From Sipunculus nudus (taxonomy: Eukaryota; Annelida; Sipuncula; Golfingiida; Sipunculidae), in contig CM049322.1 in NCBI GenBank assembly GCA_026874595.1, positions 3,331,900-3,395,899 of the forward strand: a stretch of DNA of 64,000 nt, written 5' to 3'. The notes under the pieces are model-generated. The model had not been told where the DNA came from and made no database searches. It saw only the letters and a list, made by a program, of their open reading frames with translations. Of this stretch, positions 36,341 to 47,986 are shown piece by piece (position 1 is the stretch's first letter; each line of letters starts with the position of its first letter). A program made the translations under genes and the position numbers.

Positions 36341-36650
36341 GGACTTTCTGGAACATGGTGGTAAGCTTCTCAGATGCTGAATATGCCTTTGTGATGCTTG
36401 CCTCTTAGGGTCCAAGTGTCCAATGCAACACCTACATTTTTTGCTGTAGGACCAAAACTGGCTCCTGTAGCAGTCACTGACCAACTCAAACAAAGTCCTA
36501 GTTCAATGTGCAAACATTTAGCTGACAATTGATATATGTTATATAACCATACAAAAAATGATGGCACAATAATATACATGATAATGATGTTAAATGTTTT
36601 ACATTAACCTTCAAAATTTAACACAGAACCCCTTCCTTTAGGATGCTATA

Positions 36651-36654
<4 letters not shown>

Positions 36655-36719
<65 letters not shown>

Positions 36720-36720
36720 A
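36655..36720. repeat. (AT)n microsatellite
   Basis: About 30 AT units with one GT interruption near the end, within the intron. Confidence 0.95.
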
Positions 36721-38466
36721 AAATTTGTCCATTCACAGATAAGTGTTGATGAATGCAGGTGTTGAGTGAATGTTTAGTAAATATTATTTTTTAGGGATTA
36801 GTATACTGAAACAAATTTGTTTCAGGTGTTTATGTACACATGATTTTATGGGGGGAGGTATTTTAAATGGATGGATTACAGTGGGTTTTGGTGACTGTGT
36901 TTGCATGATGTAACCTTCTGCTTGGCATGTAAACTTGCTGTGTTGTCTTCTTAACTGACATTTTTTTACTGTTGTTATATTAATTTACAGTTTCATTTGA
37001 GGGAACCATTACAATTCATCGATACATCTAATGTTTCCAAAATTTTAAATTGCAGTAATTATTCAAGATATGTATGGATTTAAAATTCAACACAACTGTA
37101 TGTATTTGATATAACTACATTCAACACAGTTTAGGTACATATTTACATATTGTAAAACTTGTGTCAGTTCTCAGAAGTATATCATTGGATTGCCCTGAAA
37201 AGTGGTATGATTATTAATAATAGAGACTTTAAAGGGGCCCAATTACCTGTTTGACCTTTATAAACTAAAGGTAATCCCTTGGAGCTTTTATAAAAATAGG
37301 CCAGAAAAGATGGATATCACCACACACAGGCTGTTTGCTTTTTTTATATCAACATGTTTATAATACGTGGGGGCCCACCAAAATAAAACAAATTCAACAA
37401 GGGCATCTGGTAGCAAGTCAGATAAGCCAGAGCTTCGCAAATGACATTTTGCAACAAGTCACCTGTCTACCTCTGCCTATATGCAACCTTCCACCTATGG
37501 TTACATGTTTTTCCCGTTTGTCAAAATTGCTATGTTTACAAACATGTAGTTGATAAACAAGTTTATACCTTGTCCACGAACTTGTGTGAACTTTTCGCAA
37601 CCAAAAGTACCCTTAGATCAATAGTATATACACAGAGGAAGCCAGAAATCACATAAATTCTTTTTCAAAAGGTAGGTGAATGGTTACCTTTAAGAAGTAG
37701 AACCATAAAATTCTACACACAGAAGATCTATCTATGAATATAAAGGATACATCTTTTACCTATGCACTCTGCATGCTATTATGCATTTGCCTGGGAATTC
37801 ATGCCTGGCAGTTTATGCCTGGGAATTTTAAATTACAAAAAAAATAAGTAAATGGAGCAAATATAAAGCATGTCTTTACAACATTATATACATGTAATTC
37901 AAAATATAACCAACAGAAGGTATTTGTCAGTGAAAAATATTGCCAAACCTGTTCATCCATTTTGCTGTGTAGTATCCATGATGTGGCATTGTAAATATAA
38001 ACATAAATTTTTGCACATGCTTCCTTGGATAGTTTATGTGATACAACTGTTATCAGAATTGATGAAGGTGCATGAATATGCAATGTGATCATCCAGCGAT
38101 TCTTTTTATGGCCATTTCAAGTGAACATTCTAGTTGGAGAGGTCTCCACCCTAGGGGCTTCTAAAGTAACTATAAAGTGGATAGGGAGGTGTTTTAATAG
38201 TAATAATTACAAATTTCGAGGTTTTTTAAAGGTCATTTTGAATATTTCATTTTACGCATTTATTAAATGTTAGGTATACTATAGGGTTTCTGTCTCACTA
38301 GTTAAATAATTTACTCACTTTTACAGGGTATTTTAGGGGTAAAGTGTCAGTTTATAAAATACAATCAACTTTCAATGGGAAAACATGGACCTAAGTAGTA
38401 TTATATAAAGAATTACAGGATCTACCGTTCCCTAAAGCAGCATCACATTCCACATCATTAACTTAG

Positions 38467-38742
38467 AAGAAGCAGACATTAGACCGGTCGTGTAACAGCC
38501 GTACTGTTGATAGCCCAGGAAACCACATTTCAGTCAACAGCCCAGTTTCTCGTGTAAAATCAATACTAGGTCAGGTTGATAAAAACTCACCAGAATCAAC
38601 ACTATCACCAACAACAACGGACAACCGCTTCAGCTGCCTAAACCTCCTGATGGGTTGCCATGGCAACGCATGTTCTGCTGGCTTTGGGGTAGTATTGCCC
38701 GCCGCCTCAACAGTTTGTTTGCTACATGGTTTATTGGATGAT
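38467..38742 (+). other. Candidate cassette exon or coding remnant
   Basis: A GC-richer island in AT-rich intron. One + frame is open across all of it and reads like the host protein (Ser/Asn/Thr-rich, with SPVSRVKSIL and SPESTLSPTTT). Part of it, 38,483-38,569, has AG before it, GTCAGG after it, is 87 nt long and is phase 1 at both ends, so it could be an in-frame cassette between the main exon and exon 2. Another + frame gives a protein-like tail with a Trp-rich stretch ending at 38,734-38,736 TGA, and the minus strand is also open. The choice of strand and frame is uncertain, and SCHIP1 similarity runs across the direct junction without it. Confidence 0.3.
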
Positions 38743-38813
38743 TTATATATATATATATATATATGTATATTATATATTATAAAATTTATATTATATATTA
38801 TATATATATACAT
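38743..38813. repeat. AT-rich palindromic microsatellite
   Basis: An (AT)n run followed by TATATTATATATTATA and its inverted copy around AAAATTT; it could extrude as a cruciform. Confidence 0.85.
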
Positions 38814-39296
38814 ATAATGTTAAGAATGGGCTGATATGACCAGAACAGACAGTATTCATGTGTGTGGAAAATGTCTGTTTTCAATGAAAATTTGTACGGT
38901 CTCTTCTGTGTCTGTATGACTATGTATAACTTATGCTATGAATTTTCACACAATATTTGTTGTATTTCATTGGCTTCCTTATGTTTGCATTTGTATTCTT
39001 ATTTTTCGCAGATTGCAACATAAAGTAAAATGTTTTGTGTTCTTTGTGTCTATTTATAGTTATGCATGTCTTTTTTTTATTTTGTGTCATGTCACCCCAT
39101 TTAGGTTCATTGCTTTGACAGTTGTGATGACCTTGACCAATAAGTCATGTGACTTGCATTGTGCTTCCTGATTGGTGTCTGTGGTATAGCGTACGTGCTG
39201 CCCTCTAGGTGTGGTCTAATGAAAAAGGTAATTATTGAAATTGATCTTTGATCTCTGGCTGGTGTAATACTGAATGTGAGAGATGAGTTTTTTTTT

Positions 39297-40014
39297 TAGC
39301 TCAGCTGACTGAAAGTCATATGAGCTATAGTGATCACTCTTTGTCTGTCATCCGTCTGTCTGTCCGTCTGCCCTCGTCTGTTAACAAGGCACAAATCATC
39401 CCTCTCCAGTACCTATAAATTGGGCTCATAAGTATCACCCAGAAACATTTAAAATTTGATACAAAAGCTTCAGTATCTGTACCATCTGTACTTTTTCTCA
39501 TATTTACATATTTTGTCTCTTTTTTTTGAGACCTTCAAATGATGCAGTCTGTCCGCTAATAGGATACACACTGTAACCATTAGACCTAGAAACTTCTTAC
39601 TGCACATTGAGGGAAGTTCTTGACAAATCTCCTTGGAAACCTTAAATTAGGTCATGGTGATCTATATTTTGAGAACTTCAGGCCAATAATATGATTTTTA
39701 GCACCCTGTGAGTCAGACGGGGCACAAATTGTATCTGATAGCCATAGCAGATTGATATAGAAACTTCAAACTTTGTATCCAGAAAGTTCCTTGTAAAATC
39801 TTCTTGGAAATCTGAAATAAGGTCACAGGTCATTGGCACTGATTTTCTAAGGACAATAAAAAAAAAACATGATTTTGAGCACTCTGGAACTCATTATACT
39901 CATTGTTCAAGGTTCCTTAACAAATATATTTCACCAGATCATAACATCAGTTATACATACATCACCTGTATTTCAAATTCAACTGAGCATCATGGCCCAT
40001 GGACCACTAGTTTT
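39297..40014 (+). mobile_element. Short complete hairpin-family element (copy E4)
   Basis: The head follows a run of ten T: TAGCTCAGCTGACT and AGTCATATGAGCTA form a hairpin (12 of 14 paired, 3-nt loop), followed by ATCACTCTTTGTCTGTC and a TCTGTCCG simple repeat. The tail is CAACTGAGCATCATGG, then CCCATGG, then ACCACTAGTTTT. The core has two to three units with the phrases ATTAGACCTAGAAACTTC and TTAGGTCATGGTGATCTA, the same kind of unit as in copy E5. At 718 bp it is the shortest complete copy. No coding capacity. It sits in the intron of the SCHIP1-like gene. Confidence 0.8.
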
Positions 40015-40664
40015 GCTAGAGTCTGCTTTATATAAACTTATTTATAATTATTTGCAATTATTCCTTGCTTTGCTCTGGTCATGGATGTTATAATTATTTG
40101 ATTGTGCATGATGCAGATATATTTTATTATTTTCTTACAACATCACAGGAATAACAACTCCTCTGTAGCACAGTATGAATGCAGCTTAATAGAAGAATAC
40201 AAATGATTAATTTTCGCTGCTTGTGTGTTTTTTTTATTAAAATGTTGTGATTTAAATTTGAGTCTAAGACAGGTTGTAGTATGTAATGGGCACTGCCCAT
40301 CTGTAAAATGCTAGTGTCACTGAGATTACTTACCGATGAATTTGCACAAAACTCAATATGACTATTTACCAATCGGCTATTTCACCCAAATTTATTTCTC
40401 AGAAATATCCATACCAGATAAAAAAATATTTACCAATGGGCTTCCTCAGCTGAATTCAATTCTAAACATAATTTTTCACATATTTAATGAGGTTAGAGGT
40501 CACAATACCTGTTATTAGTATGCACTCTTTAGGTGCTCTTGTTATGAAAGGTCTCTTACTGTCAGGTAGGTGGCGCTATCCATGCCATGGAAATGACAAC
40601 GACTGTATGATTAAAACAGTAAGAATCACAAAGATCTCAATCAGAGTTTCAAATTGTGTATGTG

Positions 40665-40877
40665 CAGAGCCAGGAATATCCATTGGTCATACAGGGTCAG
40701 ATCAAAGATTCTTGAAATGGGAAATAGGGGGTTCCAACCCGGGAAAAGTAATAACATTTTAAAAAAATAATAAAAAGGTCCTATCATCTGAGAAGAGGTT
40801 GCAAGAGGGGCCCCTGGCTGCAGATGGTTGGGGGGTGGGGGTGACCAAACCGCTGGACCCCAGTATGGATCTTCCCC
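40665..40877. mobile_element. Possible degenerate hAT-type MITE
   Basis: Starts GCAGAGCCAGGAATATCC and ends near GTATGGATCTTCCCCTG, whose complement begins CAGGGGAAGATCCATAC; a GGGGGTTCCAACCCGGG stretch and G-rich interior are typical of short hAT-derived elements in invertebrates. No target duplication was found, so this is weak. Confidence 0.35.
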
Positions 40878-40959
40878 TGAAATTGGTGGTAATTGAGTCA
40901 ATGAAATAGATCTCTGAGGATTTTCAAGACTTAACATATTAAACTTATAATGTATGATC

Positions 40960-42665
40960 ATTCTGCTCTGACCTCTCCCACTTTACCTGATGCTCCGACC
41001 ATTAGTTTGTGTCTTGGCCCACTCTCACATGATGCTCTGACTATAAGACTGTAACTGTCCAACAAAGACTGTGTTCTATCCCTCTGTTACATAGCATTCT
41101 GACTATAAGGCTGCATCCTGTTCCACTTTAACATGATGCCCTGTTTATTAGACTGCGTCCTGTACCACTTAAACTTGATGCCCTGACTATTAGACTGCGT
41201 CCTGTTCAACTTTAACATGATGCTCTGACTATTAGACTACGTCCTGTTCCACTTAAACGTTATGCTCTGACTATTAGACTGCGTCCTGTTACTCTGTAAT
41301 TTGATGCTCTGACTATTAGACTGCTTCCTGTTCCACTTTAACTGAAGCTATGACTATTAGACTGCGTCCTGTTCCACTTTAATTGATGGTCTGTCTATTA
41401 GACTGCATCCTGTTCCACTTTAACATGATGCTCAGACTATTAGACTGCTTCCTGTTCCACTTTAACTGATGCTATGACTATTAGACTGCGTCCTGTTCCA
41501 CTTTAACATGATGCTCTGGCTGTTAGACTGCATCCTGTTCCACTTTAACATGATGCTCCAAATAAGACTGGATATTGTTCCATTTTAACATGATGCCCTG
41601 ACTATTAGACTGCATCCTGTTCCACTTTAACATGATGCTCAGACTATTAGACTGCATCCTGTTCCATTTTAACATGATTCCCTGACTATAAGACTGCGTC
41701 CTATTCCACTTTAACATGATGCTCTGCCTGTTAGACTACGTCCTGTTCCACTTTAACTGATGCCGTGACTGTCATCCTGCGTCCTGTTCCACTTTAATTG
41801 ATGGTCTGTCTATTAGACTGCGTCGTTCCACTTTAACATGATGCTCAGACTATTAGACTGCATCCTGTTCCATTTTAACATGATTCCCTGACTATAAGAC
41901 TGCGTCTGGTTCCACTGTATTTGATGTTCTGTCTATTAGACTGCATCCTGTTCCACTTTAACATTATGCTCAGACCATTACACCGTGTTTGTCCCACTTT
42001 AACATGATGCTCTGACTATTAGACTGTGTCCTGCTCCACTTTAATATCATGCTCTGACTATTAGACTGCGTCCTGTTCCACTTGAAATGATGCCCTGACT
42101 ATTAGACTGCATCCATTTCCACTTTAACTGATACTCTGACTATTAGACTGTGTCCTTTTCACTTTAACTTGATGCTCTGACTATTAGACTGCGTCCTGTT
42201 CCACTTAAACATGATGCCCTGACTATTAGACTGCGTCCTGTTCCATTTTAACATCATGCTCTGACTATTAGACTGCGTCCTGTTCCACTTTAACATGATA
42301 ATCGGACCATTACACTGTGTCCTGTCCCACTTTAACTTGATAATCTGACCATTACACTGTGTCTTGTCCCACTTTAAGATGATAATCTGGCCATTACACT
42401 GTGTCCTGTTCCACGTTTACATAATGTTCTGCCCGTTATGCTCTGTCCTGTCTCACTTTAACATGATGCTCTAACCATTAGAATTTGTCCTGTCCTAGAT
42501 TTACTGGTACCCGCCATTAGAATGTGTCATTGGGCATTTTTAATATGATAGCTGACCATTAAAATGTGTCCTATTCTACTTTCATAATGTGCTCTGTCCC
42601 TTACACTGTGTCCTGTTCCACCTTTCATCATTTACTAACCACCAGTGTTGTCCTGTCCCATTTGG
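40960..42665 (+). repeat. 42-bp minisatellite array 1 (intronic)
   Basis: About 40 units of 42 bp of the form CTGACTATTAGACTGCGTCC then TGTTCCACTTTAACATGATGCT. Units near the 3' end shift toward ACCATTACACTGTGTCCTGT and ACCATTAGAATTTGTCC, closer to array 2 (54,396-56,490). Indels break the frame often, so no long ORF exists. It lies inside the last-but-one intron of the SCHIP1-like gene. Confidence 0.95.
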
Positions 42666-43198
42666 TTTTAATCTTTCCACACCATCTTTCCTGTTCCAAA
42701 GTGACGGGGCTCCATCTATTGGCCACAGAACAAATTGCTTAATGGATACCTGTTGCATTGTTGGAACTGATCAAGAGTCCTTATTGCTTCTGCAATTTGG
42801 TTCTTTCTTTAAGTGTTGTATTTTTTTCAGACAAGACTGTTTTGGTCTCATCATAATCACCATAATGATGAATTGCGGCTGTTTCAATGGATGTTTCATG
42901 ACTTGATTAGAGGAATAGTTAAGCTGTCTCGGTTTCATGATAGTGACATTTTTTGGAGCACCAAAGCCATAACCAAGTCATTCTGTTAATGTTCTTTGCA
43001 TTTCAACTCGATATTTCACCAGTTGTTTTAAATTTCCGTTCTCATGGCTTATGCCTAATGTTTGCTTGATAAACAGATTCTGAAAGAAATACCAGGAACG
43101 ACAGAAGGGCAGGTGTGCTTATTGCATATTCGGTATTTTGTTGTATAGCATTACTTTTCCCGACACTTTCTCCAGAAATATTTTATGAACTGTTGCAG

Positions 43199-43261
43199 TG
43201 AGAAGCCGGGCGTATGAAGACCTTGCAGTCTTGCTAGAACAGATCTCAATGCAGATACAAG
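43199..43261 (+). CDS. SCHIP1-like protein, exon 2 (coiled coil start)
   Basis: Acceptor TGAACTGTTGCAG|TG and donor CAAG|GTAAGT. The exon is 63 nt, enters in phase 1 (completing Leu from the main exon) and leaves in phase 1. It encodes LRSRAYEDLAVLLEQISMQ and two more residues. It aligns without gaps to the first half of the SCHIP1 C-terminal coiled coil, with shared LR, L, V and QI positions. The good splice sites, phase match and homology together make this exon secure. Confidence 0.85.
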
Positions 43262-43653
43262 GTAAGTGGTCATTCAAAAAGCACGTTGACAGTATTACAG
43301 TTATAGAGCGATCCACAGAATAAGATATGAAAGGTTTACAATTATAGTTATGTCTACAGAACAGAAGGTCAATACTATAACACTTATGGTGAAATATGTA
43401 CACATTTTGACTACTATTATAGTTGTATCTACAGAAAACGATGTTTATAGGATTACAATAATAGTTATATCTACAGAGTACGGTGGCAGTAGGATCACAA
43501 ATATAGTTAAATGTACAGGATATAATGAAAATATAATCCCTTCCAGTTACAACTGTACCTAATTTCATGTTTCTGAGTTTCTTTTTCTAAATATGGTTAT
43601 ATAAAGAAGAAAATGTGACAATACACATTTTCAGCATCTTTTTCTGTCTTCAG

Positions 43654-43838
43654 CTGTATCAGAGGAGCTGGTCCGTCTCTTACAAGAACGTCACGATCTG
43701 CGCGAACAAGTTGACATGAGACGCGTCACCGTGGAACAGTTGGTGCATATGAGTCCCCTCAGCATCCCTGTCAGCGAAAACCACAAGTTTAAGATGCGCG
43801 TCATGCTGCCTGACATCTCCAGCGAGGATACGAGTTGA
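43654..43838 (+). CDS. SCHIP1-like protein, last exon
   Basis: Acceptor TTTTTCTGTCTTCAG with a strong pyrimidine tract; enters in phase 1 and ends with TGA at 43,836-43,838. The peptide starts AVSEELVRLLQERHDL and continues with a heptad-like coiled coil. About 12 of 30 residues match SCHIP1 at the EELV.LL..R..L block, the shared D and the V..E.L end, without gaps. After the coiled coil it has its own tail of about 30 residues ending DISSEDTS, unlike the vertebrate end. In vertebrates this domain mediates dimerisation and merlin binding. Confidence 0.85.
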
Positions 43839-44597
43839 CGTCATAATCACCTAGGATGATATGGAACCAGAGCTTGTCACTTAAAACCAAGTTGATGTCG
43901 TGCTGACATAGGATGTTTTGAAAGTAGATACTGATACATTAATACTTGAAACAGAATACATCCAAATTTGATGTCATAATATTATAGACATAATAACATA
44001 TGACATTTCATGTTAGGATACAATTTGACGTCATTGTGGCGTTAAGATGATGTGGAGATGATATGGAGCCATTACCTGATACTAAAAACTTGCAGCTGAT
44101 TAAACTACAGTTGACATCGGCATCCCACAGGTGTCACACTGGATAACAAGTAGTAGGTGTTATATCGGTAATTCAGATGATGTCATGTGACACGAGATAA
44201 AGTTAGACTAAGGTGTAACAAATGATGACATCAGAATAAGAGCTGTGATGGAAGTACACGTCAGAAATGAGAAAGAGAGGGTACAGTTTGTTGGAGGGAT
44301 AACAAATTCGTGGATCAAATTCCTTTGATGGTAATAACGACGATGGGATTATCTAACTGAATTAGGATTTGAAGCCAAAGCCGGTTTACAGAAACGGGAT
44401 ATGTTATATACAGTGAAAGTCTGTCCTCAGTGAAAGTCTGTTCGAATCTAGCGGGATCACAGGTTGCGCTATAAGCGGTTATTGTCACCATCGTCTCTCA
44501 ACACTTAAATGTGTTACCAAAATCTTTCAGCGTTCATTTTTTTGTTTGAGTAAGCTTCATAAGGATCACCAGCGTTTGGAGTATACTCACTAATAAA
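43839..44597 (+). other. Probable 3' UTR with poly(A) signal
   Basis: Noncoding sequence after the TGA. The first clear AATAAA is at 44,592-44,597, giving a 3' UTR near 0.77 kb; another AATAAA lies near 45,164. The end is not proven by sequence alone. Confidence 0.45.
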
Positions 44598-45891
44598 AAT
44601 TGATAGTACGTTTCATCATTACGTGGGAGATACTAAAGATGTGAATAGTATCAACAATACCCTGTATTATAGTGCATCATACTATACAGTGAAGACAAAG
44701 GGACATCTTCCGGAATTGCCATAACTGCCAAGTAAAAAGAGTTAAAGAAGCTGACAACAACAGGGTAATAAGGTTTAATAAGTGCTCGGTAACTCAGCAG
44801 CATTTCACTGATCATCAAGTTTTCCTTGATTCTTGGAATAAGGACTTCCAAGAATTAAATATGGGACCTTTTTACAAGTTGATCAGTTGACTTTAATTTA
44901 CTTTGCATGATATACAGATATATGCATGAGGAAACCCAACCACGCATCAACTCATATGTACTGTTGCTTCTGTGAAGTTATTAAAAATCGTTTATTACAG
45001 GAAAATTCCCACGTGCAGACCCTCGCAAAGTTACCATTTTTACAAGAACCATATTGTGCTGCCCTCTGCTTTGCAATCAAAGTCGGAGTTAATAGATCAG
45101 GATTGTTGAAACAGGCACCCAGTAAACTATAATATTGAGTAGTTCTCATTTTAATCTTTAGTAAATAAAAAAAAATATAAATTAGATTAGTTTGTGTAAC
45201 ACTTTTAAACAGGAAGTGTATTAGGTGCTAGTTATACAAAGCAACGGAATTGACATAGAATTTTAACAAGTCAGACCGAGACAAAATTATGTAGGATTGT
45301 GCTGGGACATCAAACAACCTGTCAGTTGATTGGAGAGCAGAGCAGTCAGATGATCACATGGGACAAGTGAATGAATAACTTAAAATCACATGACCATTGA
45401 AGTGATTTAAAGTTTGAGACATCTGACAAAACAATCACACAGCACCATGTGAGATCAGCTGACCACAATAAGAAATCACAAAGTACCTTTAGACGTCAGC
45501 TGACCATAGGGAAGTAAGAAAAATGTGTATCATAAAGAGAACTGAAAAGTTACCTGATCATAACCATCAAGATACAATGAAAGTTGATAAATCAACTGAC
45601 CACAAATGGTCAATCACAAGGGAATACAGAAGTCAGCCATAGGAAATATCAATATTCCCTGATAGTGTAGCTAGCCTGATGAATATAATGCAAATATTTG
45701 TACCTTGTCAAACTTCGCAAACTGGAGTGCCTCTAGGCATGGCTCAAACGACCGACGTCATGTGTTCATGTGATGCTTTGTATTGGGATCAGCTTCCTGG
45801 AGCCCGGTGATTTCTTACCGTTTTTTCACGATGTATTGTGTGCACCTGTCACGTGATTTGTAATGTATGTCCCTTGCCACATGGTGGCACC
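43944..45891 (+). repeat. 3'-UTR/downstream duplicated block, copy 1
   Basis: Matches 47,987-49,392 in the same orientation from ACTTGAAACAGAATACATCC to the ACATGGTGGCAC region. An internal part (about 44,672-45,184) is missing from copy 2. It begins about 105 bp after the stop codon and includes the probable poly(A) signal. Small open frames within it are not conserved in copy 2 and are not called. Confidence 0.85.
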
Positions 45892-46580
45892 GGAACCTGT
45901 GGATGGTTAAAGGGGTACTGAATCACGGGCCCTATTTTTAAGTTTAATGATGCGCAAATTTTCATACAGAGGAAATGTATTGGCCAATGGGCAGATATTA
46001 GTTAAGACATCTTGTTTCCTCACCAGATTAAGTCGTCAATTGGTGATACTGTCGTCGGCTAGTGATACTGACGAGCTGTTCGGTTCATAAGTCCGCCAAC
46101 ACAGCATTGCTACAATGGAAACTAAGAACACACCACAAGCTTGTTTTCAGATGGAGATCTCCAATGATATGGAAGTGATGAGCATTAAATCTATTAAATT
46201 TGGCGAGGGGTTTACACGCTTTATATGGATTAATAATTCAAACAATGCCGCCTACTGAAGGAAGGTAAATTTGCCTAAACATACTGCAAAAGATTCAATA
46301 TCTCCAAGTAAGGGTTATGGGACAAACCCGCTATTCAGTGTTTTCTGGATCCATCATTGATATAGATGTAGAAGGACTCGAATGCAATTTTTTTATTATT
46401 ATTTGGGAGTATTACAGCAACATTTTAACAGTCATTACCGGCATGTACAGCTGTAGAATCGGTACCATGGAGATCCTCTGAAATGTATTACATGAGTATA
46501 AGTGTAAATTTGGATTCCGATGAATGATTGCTAGGAAACCGCGTGATAGATTAATGGACTAATTCGCAGGCCTCCTGTGT
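45892..46580. other. Intergenic, nothing recognised
   Basis: Unique-looking sequence between the duplicated blocks; no gene or repeat recognised. Confidence 0.5.
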
Positions 46581-47122
46581 TCGTGTTTGTATTTATTATT
46601 GTTTGTTTGAGTTACGCACGTTTGTTATAGCTCCAACCCAGCCGGCTTGTCACTGGTACAGTGGTGCCACACAGTGGCGACAGAATGAACTACTGTCATG
46701 TTATCGCTAGTTTTGTAAACCATCATCGTTTTCTGATCATTTTTGGTGACCTTATTTGTTTCTTATATAAATGTTTCTCGATCACTTATAAATTTTATTC
46801 ATCAGAACCACATAAGAGTTCAGGGATTAAAGAAATCCACAGTTGTCCAGCTTTTAGGTTGGTGCAATGAAAGGGCAATGTACCTGTTAGAATTGAAAAG
46901 GAACAATTTTGCAACTGCCGCCTTTCTTATAGGAAACAGCAAAAAAGATAGTGAGAAAGAGAGAATATACATATACTGGAACATTTGCATATGCATATAT
47001 ATATACGTCAAGTTAATTTACACATAAAGATATATATTGTTCCTGAGACAGCTTGGACCAAAATTTAGAAGTTCTTGAGGGTACACTGGGTTGTCAGGAG
47101 AAGTTGCTGCCTCACAAGCCGG
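46581..47122 (+). repeat. Second copy of gene-upstream block A
   Basis: Same order and orientation as 29,022-29,525 (GTGGTGCCACACAGTGGCGA, TTGTCCAGCTTTTAGGTTGG-like text, GATAGTGAGAAAGAGA, CTTGGACCAAAATTTAGAAG). It is followed not by block B or a coding exon but by unrelated sequence. Confidence 0.8.
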
Positions 47123-47129
47123 TAAATAT

Positions 47130-47400
47130 AAAATGATGGACCCTGGTGGCTCCATGCGAGCTCAGCGCTCTGATACAAGTTACGAGGTGGGCTCCGTTGT
47201 CACGTAGGGATGTAACCCAAGCGCAGATTGCCGCAGCCAAGTGAGGTATCGTGGCGACGGATGTCTTGTGATACCTTGTGTATGTCACGTGATGCATCTC
47301 CGGTGACGTCACCAGGGTTGCCCCTCTGTATATAGGATAACTAAACCACACTGCCGGCTGGTCCTCCGTGTAGCCATCTTGTAGAGGAATAAAATTTTTG
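47130..47400 (+). promoter_or_regulatory. GC-rich promoter- or LTR-like segment
   Basis: A GC-rich island contains a palindromic CRE-type site GTGACGTCAC (about 47,302-47,311), a TATA-like TGTATATAGGA (47,328-47,338) and an AATAAA about 60 bp further on (about 47,389). This spacing of TATA box and poly(A) signal is typical of an LTR's R region, but no TG..CA ends or target duplication could be set, and no gene follows. Confidence 0.35.
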
Positions 47401-47659
47401 GTGACTTGGCTTTGAATTTTTTATTTTCAACTTTACAATAGTTGGGTACAAACCACTTTTTTCTCCCTTCGGGACATACCATATTATACCCCTACACATG
47501 TTGCTAATAAAAAGAGTAAATTTGTAATTAAAATAAAGCTCTGATTTACATCCATATGGAATCATTTATAAAAATGTGCCGGTGTTTATTGCAGATTTCC
47601 TCACAATCTATTCATTGCAGTCTTTCTGTTGAGAAGGCATTTCTTTAAGGCGACCCTTT

Positions 47660-47830
47660 TCATGCCAGCCCCCTTTTGATTCCTATAAAGGAACAATATC
47701 CCAGATCGATCAAGGTTTCTTTCCCTTGTTTCTTCCATTGTACAGACGAAAGAAAAGAAAGTACAACACTTATAAAAAAATTAGATGGATTGCACACGTG
47801 TATCAAAATATTCCCAGGTGTGTCCCGAAG
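47660..47830 (+). repeat. Diverged repeat, partner at 51,712
   Basis: Shares ordered text with 51,712-51,865 (CCTTTTGA, CGATCGATC, AGGTTTCTTT, AGATGGATT, ACGTGTA.CAAAATAT.CCC). Origin unknown. Confidence 0.55.
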
Positions 47831-47986
47831 CACACTCCAGAGAAACTTCAGCCGGTTATATTTATTATGTATACCCTTTGTTATTTATGTTTATTTTTAT
47901 TGGCTTAAAATAGAACGAAGATTGTGGATTTTTTTTTCAGTTATCACTGAAAAGGTAAAGTCGTTTTAAACATAAACATGGGACTA

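Larger units (their letters stand above)
35948..43198 (+). other. Intron of the SCHIP1-like gene
   Basis: A 7.25-kb GT-AG intron: GTGAGT at 35,948 and GTTGCAG ending at 43,198. The junction is phase 1 on both sides (C|TG gives Leu). It holds AT microsatellites, a candidate exon (38,467-38,742), a hairpin-family element (39,297-40,014), a possible MITE (40,665-40,877) and a 42-bp minisatellite (40,960-42,665). The stretches 36,000-38,460 (apart from AT tracts) and 42,666-43,198 show nothing else. Confidence 0.75.
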
